Positions 33,152 to 40,652 of a stretch of 64,000 nucleotides of DNA are shown here, one piece after another. The translations under genes were made by a program, and so were the position numbers. The stretch lies in the IMG/VR virus record IMGVR_UViG_3300022927_001476, positions 1 through 64,000 of that record; one strand, written 5' to 3'. Below the pieces are notes generated by a model. It was not told the DNA's origin, did not search any database, and was given only the letters and a program-made list of their open reading frames with translations. The DNA comes from a virus. Numbering within the stretch: the first letter of the stretch is position 1; every line of letters begins with the position of its first letter.

Positions 33152-33470
33152 TAATTGTATCAAATGTAAGCATACTGATTGTGTAGAAGTATGTCCAGTA
33201 GACTGTTTTTACGAAGGTGAAAACATGTTAGTTATTAATCCAGACGAATGTATTGACTGCGGTGTTTGTGAACCAGAATGTCCGGTAGATGCTATTATTA
33301 CAGATTTTAATGATGTTGATAACAAATGGTACGACATTAATTTTAAATACTCAAATACATGGCCTAACATATCTCAAAAGAAGGACGCACCTGCCGATGC
33401 TGAAGAGTGGAATGGTGTAGAAAATAAATTTGAAAACCATTTTAGCGAAGCACCTGGAGAAGGAGATTAA
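33132..33470 (+). CDS. fdxA: 7Fe-type ferredoxin (FdxA-like)
   Basis: 112 residues. First cluster region: [19 protein letters not shown], in which the second spacing is wide, as in 3Fe-4S/4Fe-4S seven-iron ferredoxins. Second region: [16 protein letters not shown]. The stretch [12 protein letters not shown] is nearly universal in the FdxA family. The C-terminal 50 residues ([16 protein letters not shown]) match the long tail of bacterial FdxA. It carries electrons to an unknown partner. ATG 33132 has GGAGG nine bases before it. With IscA it forms an iron-sulphur theme. Confidence 0.9.
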   Translation: MTYLVNDNCIKCKHTDCVEVCPVDCFYEGENMLVINPDECIDCGVCEPECPVDAIITDFNDVDNKWYDINFKYSNTWPNISQKKDAPADAEEWNGVENKFENHFSEAPGEGD

Positions 33471-33791
33471 ATGAAATTAAAATGTAAACATATTTTATTG
33501 AGTTACGATAAGGCTGAAAATAGCTCACATGAAAGACCATTAGGTGTAGCTATGAAAGATGCTGAACAATTAATTATTGAACTAAACAAGGGTACTATTT
33601 CATTTGCAGATGCCGCAGGAAAGCATAGTGCATGTGCAAGTGGGCCAAGACACGGCGGCGACCTTGGATGGTTTGAAGAAGAAAAAATGCATCCAGACTT
33701 TAGCAATGCTGTAAAGGTACTTGGTATCGATACTATTGGGCCACCTATTCTTACACCGTGGGGTGTACATATTGTATTAAGGACAGGTTAA
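33471..33791 (+). CDS. parvulin-type peptidyl-prolyl isomerase (PpiC family)
   Basis: 106 residues, one rotamase domain: KCKHILLSYDKA at the start, then FADAAGKHSACASGPRHGGD, LGWFEEEKMHPDF and a final PWGVHIVLRT. These are the conserved strands and the active-site His residues of parvulins. It catalyses Pro isomerisation and may help fold virion proteins. No signal peptide, so it acts in the cytoplasm. It starts right after the ferredoxin stop and is coupled to the next gene by TAATG. Confidence 0.88.
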   Translation: MKLKCKHILLSYDKAENSSHERPLGVAMKDAEQLIIELNKGTISFADAAGKHSACASGPRHGGDLGWFEEEKMHPDFSNAVKVLGIDTIGPPILTPWGVHIVLRTG

Positions 33792-34324
33792 TGGTAGAAT
33801 ATGAGTATTACGATTGGAATAGTTTAATTACTGAAACTGACCGACAATCAATGTGTCGAGATGTTTCAGCAGGTATTGATGCTGGAAACTTCTGGACAAA
33901 TAGTCCGAAGTATCAAACTAACTGGAATGTATTTCAGCAGTTTACAGATTTGAAGATGAGTTTTATTTGGTCATGTTTTAAATATTTAGGACGTGAAGTA
34001 CAGATCAAACAAATACAAAGTTGGAGCTTTCGTACAAGTTTAGAAATTGCAGAAGACAGAAACAAGCTATGGCATCATCACAATCATAATACTGAAACTA
34101 CTACAGTAAGTGGTGTTTATTATATGCATTTACCTGATGATGTAGCAGACTTAAACACAGCAGGAACAGAATTAGCACCGAACGGTGTTGACGGCGAAGG
34201 TAAATTCTTTACACCTTGGAAGACTGGACAGTGGATGATCTATCCTGGAAAAATTTGGCACCGTCCAGGAATTTTACAATCACACAATGATCGTTTTATT
34301 GTAGCGGCAGATATGGAGTTTTGA
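33791..34324 (+). CDS. putative 2OG-Fe(II) oxygenase-like protein
   Basis: 177 residues from ATG 33791. The double-stranded beta-helix landmarks are WHHHNHNTETTTVSGVYYM (HxH/N metal motif), a Gly-rich loop, WMIYPGKIWHRPGI (distal His) and DRFIVAADMEF (Arg for 2-oxoglutarate). This pattern fits phage proteins of the 2OG-FeII_Oxy_5 type. The substrate is unknown; marine T4-likes carry several such proteins, and a second candidate is at 56249. It is coupled to the PPIase gene before it. Confidence 0.65.
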   Translation: MVEYEYYDWNSLITETDRQSMCRDVSAGIDAGNFWTNSPKYQTNWNVFQQFTDLKMSFIWSCFKYLGREVQIKQIQSWSFRTSLEIAEDRNKLWHHHNHNTETTTVSGVYYMHLPDDVADLNTAGTELAPNGVDGEGKFFTPWKTGQWMIYPGKIWHRPGILQSHNDRFIVAADMEF

Positions 34325-34325
34325 T

Positions 34326-34814
34326 TTGATTAAAGCAATTTTAGCATGTGATGACAATGGCGGCGTAAGTAAAGACGGTACATTACCGTGGCCGCATAAT
34401 ACTACAGACTTGCAATGGTTTAAGAACAATACAGCAGGACATGTTGTTGTTATGGGATCCACTACTTGGGCAGATCCCCACATGCCAAGGCCTTTACCTA
34501 AACGTATTAATGTGTTAGTAACTTCGCAAGTATCCAAATATACTAACGACGGAATGGATGGCATTATTCAAGGTGACTTGAACATGCATTTAAGAGTGTT
34601 AGAAAAAACATATCCAGGATTAATAATTTGGGTGATTGGCGGGCCTAATATTATTGAGCAGTGTTTAGATAGTATTGAAGAATTTTATTTAAGTCGTATC
34701 CCAGGCAATTATGATTGCGATACGCATTTGCCTTTAGAGCAAATTGAAGAGATGTTCTTTTTGACACACGAAGAAGAACATCCTGAAGTTATATTTCAAA
34801 TTTGGAAGAAGTGA
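34326..34814 (+). CDS. folA: dihydrofolate reductase
   Basis: 162 residues from TTG 34326, one base after the previous stop, with GGAG seven bases upstream. DHFR landmarks: IKAILACDDNGGVSKDGTLPW, VVVMGSTTW, INVLVTSQ and IIWVIGGPNIIEQ. It regenerates tetrahydrofolate for the adjacent thymidylate synthase; the stop overlaps the thyA ATG (TGATG), so the two are translationally coupled. Confidence 0.93.
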   Translation: MIKAILACDDNGGVSKDGTLPWPHNTTDLQWFKNNTAGHVVVMGSTTWADPHMPRPLPKRINVLVTSQVSKYTNDGMDGIIQGDLNMHLRVLEKTYPGLIIWVIGGPNIIEQCLDSIEEFYLSRIPGNYDCDTHLPLEQIEEMFFLTHEEEHPEVIFQIWKK

Positions 34815-35674
34815 TGAAACAGTATCTTGATGCCCTACAATATATTTTAGACAATGGTGAAGATGTTAGTGACCGTACAGGTGTAGGTACACGCACAGTA
34901 TTTGGTTATCAAATGCGTTTTGATTTACGTAAAGAGTTTCCTGCTGTTACTACTAAGAAACTTGCATGGCGAGCTGTTGTAGGAGAATTATTATGGTTCT
35001 TAGAAGGTTCAACAGATGAGCGTAGACTTGCTGAAATTACATTTGAAGCAGACAGAACAGAAATTTGGGAAAAGAAAACCATCTGGACTGCTAACGCTGA
35101 TGCACAGGGTGTAGCACTAGGCTATCGTAATGATGATTTATATAAAGAACTAGGACCTGTATACGGAAGTCAATGGCGTGATTTTAACGGCGAAGGATTT
35201 GATCAAATACACAATATTATTCGCCAACTTACTACAGACCCAGATAGTCGTCGTATTATTCTAAGTGCGTGGAATCCTAATCAACTAGAAGATATGGCAC
35301 TTCCGCCTTGCCATACACTTAGTCAGTTTAAAGTTATTAACGGCAAACTTAGTTGCCAAATGTATCAGCGTAGTGCAGATATGTTCTTAGGCGTTCCTTT
35401 TAACATTGCTAGTTACAGTTTACTTACGCACATGTTGGCACAAATCTGCGGGTTAGAAGTGGGCGAGTTTGTATGGACTGGTGGTGATTGCCATATCTAT
35501 CAAAACCACTTTGAACAAGTTAAACAACAACTTGAGCGTACTCCTATGCAAGGTCCTACACTAGAAATGCCCAAGTTTGAAAATATTGCAGAACTATTAG
35601 AAACTGTTCCTAGTGATTATAAACTTGTTAACTATAATCCAATGGATAGTATTAAGGCACCGATGGCAGTATGA
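34814..35674 (+). CDS. thyA: thymidylate synthase ThyA
   Basis: 286 residues, standard ThyA length. Landmarks: DRTGVGTRTVFGYQMRFDL, ELLWFLEGSTD, GPVYGSQWRDF, DPDSRRIILSAWNP, catalytic Cys in LPPCHTLSQF, RSADMFLGVPFNIASY and DCHIYQNH. It converts dUMP to dTMP with methylene-tetrahydrofolate. An unusual insert (RLAEITFEADRTEIWEKKTI) lies after the LEGSTD motif, longer than some bacterial forms. It overlaps both neighbours by 1-4 nt. Confidence 0.96.
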   Translation: MKQYLDALQYILDNGEDVSDRTGVGTRTVFGYQMRFDLRKEFPAVTTKKLAWRAVVGELLWFLEGSTDERRLAEITFEADRTEIWEKKTIWTANADAQGVALGYRNDDLYKELGPVYGSQWRDFNGEGFDQIHNIIRQLTTDPDSRRIILSAWNPNQLEDMALPPCHTLSQFKVINGKLSCQMYQRSADMFLGVPFNIASYSLLTHMLAQICGLEVGEFVWTGGDCHIYQNHFEQVKQQLERTPMQGPTLEMPKFENIAELLETVPSDYKLVNYNPMDSIKAPMAV

Positions 35675-36072
35675 AACAAAAATTTATTGAAGCATACATG
35701 GACGTTGCAGAACGTTTTGCACAATTAAGTTCAGCAGTGCGTTTAAATGTAGGTGCGATTGTTGTTAAGGATGATAGAATTATTAGTATTGGTTACAATG
35801 GTATGCCCAGTGGTTGGGATAATGTTTGTGAGCATGAAGGCAAAACTAAGGCAGAAGTGTTACACGCCGAGTCTAACGCAATCGCTAAACTAGCTCGCTC
35901 TCCTGAAAGCGGAGAAGGCGCAAGTATTTTTATTACCCACAGCCCTTGCATTGACTGTGCTAAACTAATCTATCAAAGCGGAATAGCCGCTGTGTACTAC
36001 AAAAATGATTATCGTAGTACACAGGGCATTCAGTTTTTAAATAAATCTAATATTAAAGTAATTAAAGTTTAA
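35671..36072 (+). CDS. dCMP deaminase
   Basis: 133 residues. Zinc-site motifs LHAESNAI (His, catalytic Glu) and SPCIDCAKLI (two Cys) are intact, and the N-terminal VRLNVGAIVVKDDRIISIGY is typical of dCMP deaminase. It supplies dUMP for ThyA directly upstream, so DHFR, ThyA and this enzyme form one dTMP-making block. ATG overlaps the thyA stop (ATGA). It ends tail-to-tail with phoH. Confidence 0.93.
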   Translation: MKQKFIEAYMDVAERFAQLSSAVRLNVGAIVVKDDRIISIGYNGMPSGWDNVCEHEGKTKAEVLHAESNAIAKLARSPESGEGASIFITHSPCIDCAKLIYQSGIAAVYYKNDYRSTQGIQFLNKSNIKVIKV

Positions 36073-36795
36073 CTACTCATCGCCGTATACTTCTAAAATC
36101 TCCTTCACTGCATCATGCCTTTCGATATCTTGGTGATCGAACGTAACAGTCGCTAAATGCGAAGCATTACCGTGGCGATTTAATTGATTAACAAAGTCAA
36201 TTAAGCCGTTGTCTTTCATTCTATCTGCCTGGTTAAGGTCTCCTGTTACTGCCATTTTCGAACCTTCGCCGAGACGTGTAAGTAGCATTTTCATTTGATT
36301 TGCTGTAGAGTTTTGCATCTCATCAGCAATAATATATGAACGCTTAAATGTACGACCTCGCATAAATGCTAATGGAGCAATTTCAATTACGCCTTCAGCA
36401 ATCATACCTTCAATGTCTTTTGCTGTGAAATATTCACGCAATACATCAAATATAGGTCTAGTCCACGGAGCCATTTTTTGTTCTAAAGTACCCGGTAAAA
36501 AACCTAGGTCTTCGTCAACTGAAACAGCTGGTCTTGTAACAACAATCTTGTCAATATTACCTTCTTTGAAAAATTTAATCGCAGTTAGAACCGCAATAAG
36601 AGTTTTGCCCGTGCCTGCAGGTCCGATACCAAAGACAACGTCTTTTCTATCGCTTGCAAGTGTAAGCATATATTCTTCTTGGGATCTATTACGAGGAATG
36701 ATTTTAACATTCTTTTGTTTTTCTGGAAGGTAATTATTAATTTGAACAACATTATTGTGAAAGTTCTTACTCTTGCGAGCTCGCTTTGCACTCAT
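36073..36795 (-). CDS. phoH: PhoH-like ATPase
   Basis: 240 residues on the minus strand. The start is the Met at 36795, which has a strong AGGAGGA site; an in-frame Met farther upstream would only add an unlikely leader. Walker A is GIGPAGTGKTLIA; VTRPAVSVDEDLGFLPG, LAFMRGRTF and IIADEMQN (Walker B region) are typical of the PhoH domain, and TGDLNQAD follows. PhoH proteins are RNA-helicase/ATPase-like, common in marine phages, and not reliably tied to phosphate. A perfect inverted repeat lies in its leader. Confidence 0.92.
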   Translation of the reverse strand: MSAKRARKSKNFHNNVVQINNYLPEKQKNVKIIPRNRSQEEYMLTLASDRKDVVFGIGPAGTGKTLIAVLTAIKFFKEGNIDKIVVTRPAVSVDEDLGFLPGTLEQKMAPWTRPIFDVLREYFTAKDIEGMIAEGVIEIAPLAFMRGRTFKRSYIIADEMQNSTANQMKMLLTRLGEGSKMAVTGDLNQADRMKDNGLIDFVNQLNRHGNASHLATVTFDHQDIERHDAVKEILEVYGDE

Positions 36796-36824
36796 GAAGT
36801 GTCCTCCTTTATGATATAACTTCA

Positions 36825-36847
36825 TGTAAACATTACTTCTGTTTACA
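36825..36847. promoter_or_regulatory. perfect inverted repeat upstream of phoH
   Basis: TGTAAACA (36825-36832) and TGTTTACA (36840-36847) are exact reverse complements with a 7-bp centre. It lies about 30 bp upstream of the phoH start in the divergent phoH/36930 region. It could be an operator for a dimeric repressor or an RNA hairpin in the phoH leader. It does not match a Pho box. Confidence 0.55.
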
Positions 36848-36897
36848 AAAATATTTAGCATCTTAGAGCCAAGTATAATCTACTAACACAATATTTT

Positions 36898-36905
36898 GAT
36901 AAATA
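36898..36905 (+). promoter_or_regulatory. T4-type late promoter element
   Basis: GATAAATA, 25 bp before ATG 36930, followed by ATATAGGA. It starts the unit leading to the endolysin. Confidence 0.65.
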
Positions 36906-36929
36906 ATAATATAGGAAATAGGTGCCATT

Positions 36930-37460
36930 ATGAAAGATGTAATTGATGTAATCAAAAATATTCAAGACATATATGAAAGTGATAAAGCCTTTCAGATACT
37001 AAAAGATTTTGAAAGAGTACTCGATGACCTCGATTTATATGTATATGCAAACTGGGAAGACGGCGAATTAGTTCAAGGTCCTACTATTTCGCGTCATTGG
37101 GTCACTTGTTCTTTTATGTGGGACAAAGATAAAATGCCAGACCCTATGGGCGGCAAGCGTTTACTAGATTATGACTGTAAAGTTACATTTAAACGAGACA
37201 AAATTATTAAGCCTCGTAAAATTCGTAAACCTGACGATATTCGCCCTATGACAAAAATGGGTAAACTTGATACACATCCAATTTGGGTTGTTGAAATTAT
37301 GATGCCTAAGAAACTCATTGCTGATATTTACAGCGGATATAAAGCACTTAATGATTACGAAACTGATGTTGGAACTGCTCCAAGCGTTCCGGCACCTGCT
37401 GAAACTGAAGGCGCCGATTTGGCAGCCGATGCAACTGCTGATGCGATAGAGACTGTATAA
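36930..37460 (+). CDS. conserved 176-aa late protein, unknown
   Basis: The N-terminus is helical (KDVIDVIKNIQDIYESDKAF). A central beta-rich part (YVYANWEDGELVQGPTISRHW, VTCSFMWDKDKMPDPMGG) is followed by a basic stretch (KRDKIIKPRKIRKP). The last 30 residues are Ala/Glu-rich and probably disordered. It is the first gene behind a late promoter upstream of the endolysin; a structural role is possible but unproven. Confidence 0.75.
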   Translation: MKDVIDVIKNIQDIYESDKAFQILKDFERVLDDLDLYVYANWEDGELVQGPTISRHWVTCSFMWDKDKMPDPMGGKRLLDYDCKVTFKRDKIIKPRKIRKPDDIRPMTKMGKLDTHPIWVVEIMMPKKLIADIYSGYKALNDYETDVGTAPSVPAPAETEGADLAADATADAIETV

Positions 37461-37461
37461 C

Positions 37462-38166
37462 ATGGGACTACAAAAACACGATTTAAAATTTCTTGTCGAT
37501 AGTATTATCGAAATTGATTCTTATAAAAGTAAAATGGGCACTGATGAAAATATCATTACGTTAGCATTAAGTGTTAATGGTCACGAGCCTGCTAAAGATT
37601 TAGAAAATTTTGTAGAAAAAGGCTATCCGTTTGTGTTAGATGCTGATGTAAGTTCAGGTGAACAATCTGATGGTACATATAAAGTGTTTATTGAAATTGA
37701 AAGATCTAAAGATGCTACTACACAAATTTTAGAAATTGCTGACGGAGTTAAAAAACTATCTGGGTTAGATGATTTGAGATTTAGATACTATAAAAACTTT
37801 AAAAGCAAAGAACTATCAGAAGTTAACTTAGAAGCAACTGTTCCTGTTGATAGTGCATCATATGATATTGCAATCAACGAAACCCACAACGAAAATTATA
37901 AAAACTTTTTTAGTAAAAGTTATGCAGAGTCAGTTGACATGTTAGGTGAAAACACTCTTATTATTAAAAATACGTATGCACAAGCATTAAGATTTGAAGT
38001 AACTGATTTTGGTAAAGATACTGTGCTTAATGAGACAATCAATATGAATGATATGTCTGAAGTCATTTTCCTTACTAAATATCTAGGAGATTATAACATT
38101 ACTAAGTATGGTAATACAATCGTACTTACAAATGAAAGTTATAGTTTACATTTAAAAAGGATATAG
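37462..38166 (+). CDS. conserved 234-aa protein, unknown
   Basis: It starts one base after the previous stop. Mixed alpha/beta with no signal peptide: LKFLVDSIIEIDSYKSKMG, KVFIEIERSKDATTQILEIA, then a C-terminal beta stretch (YLGDYNITKYGNTIVLTNES). It travels with the preceding gene in the late unit before the endolysin. I do not recognise a family. Confidence 0.7.
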   Translation: MGLQKHDLKFLVDSIIEIDSYKSKMGTDENIITLALSVNGHEPAKDLENFVEKGYPFVLDADVSSGEQSDGTYKVFIEIERSKDATTQILEIADGVKKLSGLDDLRFRYYKNFKSKELSEVNLEATVPVDSASYDIAINETHNENYKNFFSKSYAESVDMLGENTLIIKNTYAQALRFEVTDFGKDTVLNETINMNDMSEVIFLTKYLGDYNITKYGNTIVLTNESYSLHLKRI

Positions 38167-38169
38167 AAT

Positions 38170-39039
38170 ATGAGTTTTGATTTTAACTTCACAAAAGAGC
38201 ATCTCGCAGAAATAATTTCAGCAGATGCTAACGATTGGTATGATGCACTATGCAAACTATTACCAAAATATGGAATTACAACAGAACGTAGAGTAGCACA
38301 CTTCCTAAGCCAATGTGCTCACGAATCAGGTGGCTTTAAAACACTAGAAGAAAATCTAAACTATAGTGCAAAAGCACTTCGTGCAGTATTTGGTCGTTAC
38401 TTTGGTGATGCTCCAAAAGCAGATGCTGATGAATATGCACGTAACCCAGAGATGATTGCTAACCGTGTTTACAACGATGAGTTCCGTAAATACAAGATGG
38501 GTAACACACAAGAAGGTGATGGTTGGAGATTTCGTGGTCGTGGACTGAAGCAGTTGACAGGCCGTGACAACTACACACGCTTTGGTAAGAGTGTAGGCAT
38601 GACAGCAGAAGAAGCCGCAGAATATGTAGCAACTCCTGCAGGTGCTATTGAGTCAGCTTGCTGGTTCTGGGGCGCAAACAATCTAAACGACATTGCAGAC
38701 ACAGACGATGTTGTAAAGATGACTAAAAAGATTAACGGTGGTAACATTGGACTAGAAGATCGTCAAAGACGTTACAAACATGCACTACAAGTACTAGGTA
38801 TGGATGCAGAAGATCTAGGTGAAGATGATGGCGCAACTATTGATGTTGATGACATTGGTACACTACGCAAAGGTTGCAAAGGCGAAGGCGTTAAAATGAT
38901 GCAAGAAGCATTAGGTGTTGGAGCCGATGGTGACTTTGGTCCAGGTACTGAACGTGCTTTAAAAGCATGGCAAAGTGCAAACGGATTAGTTGCTGATGGT
39001 ATTGCGGGTCCAAAAACTTTGGAAAAATTACTAGGATAA
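38170..39039 (+). CDS. endolysin: GH19 chitinase-like domain plus peptidoglycan-binding domain
   Basis: 289 residues. The GH19 part (about 5-200) has FLSQCAHESGGF with catalytic Glu52, TLEENLNYSAKAL, RFRGRGLKQLTGRDNY and ACWFWGANNLNDIAD. After an acidic linker (EDLGEDDGATIDVDDIG) comes a PG_binding_1 domain (about 223-289): GCKGEGVKMMQEALGV, GDFGPGTERALKAWQ, GIAGPKTLEKLL. It cleaves the glycan strand at lysis. No signal peptide, so it needs a holin; candidates follow at 40368 and 40649. AGGATA precedes the ATG. Confidence 0.93.
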   Translation: MSFDFNFTKEHLAEIISADANDWYDALCKLLPKYGITTERRVAHFLSQCAHESGGFKTLEENLNYSAKALRAVFGRYFGDAPKADADEYARNPEMIANRVYNDEFRKYKMGNTQEGDGWRFRGRGLKQLTGRDNYTRFGKSVGMTAEEAAEYVATPAGAIESACWFWGANNLNDIADTDDVVKMTKKINGGNIGLEDRQRRYKHALQVLGMDAEDLGEDDGATIDVDDIGTLRKGCKGEGVKMMQEALGVGADGDFGPGTERALKAWQSANGLVADGIAGPKTLEKLLG

Positions 39040-39042
39040 ACT

Positions 39043-39465
39043 ATGTTTAGTTCTTTAAGAATCGCTATTGTACTGACATTACTTGCTACAGCAGGTGTAG
39101 GATTCTTATGGATTAAAAACTTACAACGTGATTTAGAAATAGCAAGAGAAAATGTTGCTAAACTAGAAGTTGCTGTCCAAACTAGCGAAGCAAGTTTAAA
39201 ACTTGAAAGAGCAGAAACAGTAAGATTAGGTGATTTGAACAATCAACTAAGCACGGATTTACAAAAAGCAGAGCAGTACGGAGATGAACTTCGTGCTACT
39301 CTACAAAAACACGACCTAACACACTTGGCTAATAAAAGGCCTAGTTTGATTGAAAAGAGGATGCAAAATGCGACCAATAAACTTTGGGATGATCTTGAGT
39401 CTATCACTGATCCTAATGGGATGCTCGACGTTCAGCCCGGAACCACAAATAGTAACAGTAACTAA
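39043..39465 (+). CDS. inner-membrane spanin (Rz-like)
   Basis: 140 residues. One N-terminal membrane helix (about 6-25, IAIVLTLLATAGVGFLWI) and a long coiled coil (DLEIARENVAKLEVAVQTSE...) reaching into the periplasm. The stretch LTHLANKRPSLIEKRMQNAT is typical of i-spanins of T4-like and alphaproteobacterial phages. It starts right after the endolysin stop. The o-spanin start lies inside it in another frame. Confidence 0.8.
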   Translation: MFSSLRIAIVLTLLATAGVGFLWIKNLQRDLEIARENVAKLEVAVQTSEASLKLERAETVRLGDLNNQLSTDLQKAEQYGDELRATLQKHDLTHLANKRPSLIEKRMQNATNKLWDDLESITDPNGMLDVQPGTTNSNSN

Positions 39466-39751
39466 TACCGTAAAAACTACTGTACCTATAGTTGCTCATC
39501 CAAAGAAAGTTCAATTGAACGATGTTAAGATCTATGTGGTTTCAAAAGAAAACTATGACGAGTTTGTAAAAGAGTTCGAAGACAAGAATGGCGGGGATGC
39601 TTACATTGCTATTAGTGTAAAAGACTACGAAAATCTTAGTTTAAACTTTGCAGAACTAAGACGTTATATTGAACAACAGAAACAAATTATTGTATACTAT
39701 GAAGAAGCAGTTAAGCCTGAGCCTGATACTGATACTGCTGAGTCTAAGTAG
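39368..39751 (+). CDS. outer-membrane spanin-like lipoprotein overlapping the i-spanin
   Basis: 127 residues. ATG 39368 is seven bases after AGAGG and lies 98 nt inside the i-spanin in a different frame. The signal INFGMILSLSLILMGCS has a lipobox (LMGC, Cys19). The mature part is beta-rich and then helical (FAELRRYIEQQKQIIVYYEE). Overlapping i-/o-spanin genes are the Rz/Rz1 pattern; the pair fuses inner and outer membranes at lysis. This o-spanin is longer than Rz1. Confidence 0.75.
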   Translation: MRPINFGMILSLSLILMGCSTFSPEPQIVTVTNTVKTTVPIVAHPKKVQLNDVKIYVVSKENYDEFVKEFEDKNGGDAYIAISVKDYENLSLNFAELRRYIEQQKQIIVYYEEAVKPEPDTDTAESK

Positions 39752-39863
39752 TTGTACTAGCCAATCTACTTGCACCATAAAACCTGGCATTGAGGCAAAT
39801 ACTAAAGGTGAAACTATTCAAGAAATGGTGTTACCTAAAGGCGAAGTTAGTTGCTCTTTCTAA
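39699..39863 (+). CDS. small lipoprotein nested in the spanin gene end
   Basis: 54 residues from ATG 39699, 53 nt inside the o-spanin gene in a third frame. The start KKQLSLSLILILLSLSSC is a textbook lipoprotein signal (lipobox LSSC, Cys19). The mature part is about 35 residues (CTIKPGIEANTKGETIQEM... ends GEVSCSF). An in-frame TTG at 39669 would lengthen the N-terminus. No good Shine-Dalgarno, so coupling to the o-spanin is likely. It may be a second Rz1-like component. Confidence 0.65.
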   Translation: MKKQLSLSLILILLSLSSCTSQSTCTIKPGIEANTKGETIQEMVLPKGEVSCSF

Positions 39864-39869
39864 TAAATA
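39862..39869 (+). promoter_or_regulatory. T4-type late promoter element
   Basis: AATAAATA, overlapping the end of the small lipoprotein gene. With T4 spacing, +1 would be near 39875, directly before the signal-peptide codons of the CHAP-like gene. Confidence 0.5.
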
Positions 39870-39903
39870 AAATATCAAAAGGGCATTAATCATATTATCC
39901 TTT

Positions 39904-40341
39904 ATGCTTGCTGGGTGTGTTGAACCAATGCAAGATCCTACTGTAACAGCAGTAGAGTTTCTCGGTCTGAATGAATACCAAAATCGTAATCAAATAAAAG
40001 AACTTACAGGTGTAGATCCTGTTCGTACAGAATGGTGTGCGGCTTTTGTAAATGCTATACTTGAAATGGACGGTATACCTGGTTCAGAAAGTGTAAGCGA
40101 AAATCCACTTATGGCAAGAAGTTTTCTATCTTGGGGGGATCCTATAGATCCAGAAGATATCCAAAAAGGTGATGTTGTTGTTTTTCCAAGAGGCAATAGC
40201 AGTTGGCAAGGACACGTAGGATTCTTCATACAAGAATACAATGGACAATGGATAATCCTCGGTGGCAATCAAGACAATACAGTTAATTATAAACTATTCA
40301 ACCCTAGTAGAGCTATCGGAATTAGGCGTCGGCCGGAATAA
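39904..40341 (+). CDS. CHAP/NlpC-like lipoprotein, true start probably upstream of the ATG
   Basis: 145 residues from the only ATG (39904), starting MLAGCVEP. The frame is open back to 39871 and the upstream codons encode KRALIILSF, so the full sequence has a lipoprotein signal with lipobox LAGC. No ATG, GTG or TTG exists in that extension; AAAAGGG at 39877-39883 would serve an ATC (39889) or ATA (39892) start. Catalytic landmarks: TEWCAAFVNAIL (Cys), KGDVVVFPRG and GHVGFF (His), as in CHAP amidases/peptidases. Probably a cell-wall hydrolase anchored in the envelope. Confidence 0.7.
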   Translation: MLAGCVEPMQDPTVTAVEFLGLNEYQNRNQIKELTGVDPVRTEWCAAFVNAILEMDGIPGSESVSENPLMARSFLSWGDPIDPEDIQKGDVVVFPRGNSSWQGHVGFFIQEYNGQWIILGGNQDNTVNYKLFNPSRAIGIRRRPE

Positions 40342-40344
40342 ATA
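40337..40344 (+). promoter_or_regulatory. T4-type late promoter element
   Basis: AATAAATA at the stop of the CHAP-like gene, followed by AGAGAGGG before ATG 40368. Confidence 0.6.
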
Positions 40345-40367
40345 CACATAGTAAAGAGAGGGTTATT

Positions 40368-40652
40368 ATGTGGGAAATGATACAACAGATGGCGGGCGAC
40401 CGCTTATGGATTTATACTAGCATTGTAGGGTCATTACTAGGTGCCGCATTTTTATTCTGGTTTAAAGACACAAGAATGGCAACATGGGGCGTAACTAAAT
40501 TTGATGCTACTCTAGAATATCTAGCAATACGCTGGGGCTGGACTTGGCTTCAGAATGATCCAAACGCATGGCGTGTTAAGTATCCTAAAATCACATCAAA
40601 AATTGACGAGCTTGAAGCTCGTATTAAAAAATTAGAGGGGAAACGTAAATGA
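40368..40652 (+). CDS. single-helix membrane protein, holin/lysis accessory candidate
   Basis: 94 residues with one N-terminal membrane helix (about 13-32, WIYTSIVGSLLGAAFLFWF), a Trp-rich middle (LAIRWGWTWLQNDPNAW) and a charged C-terminal helix (KIDELEARIKKLEGKRK). It lies in the lysis region and its stop overlaps the ATG of the EF-hand membrane protein (ATGA). A role in holin function is suggested by position and topology only. Confidence 0.65.
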   Translation: MWEMIQQMAGDRLWIYTSIVGSLLGAAFLFWFKDTRMATWGVTKFDATLEYLAIRWGWTWLQNDPNAWRVKYPKITSKIDELEARIKKLEGKRK

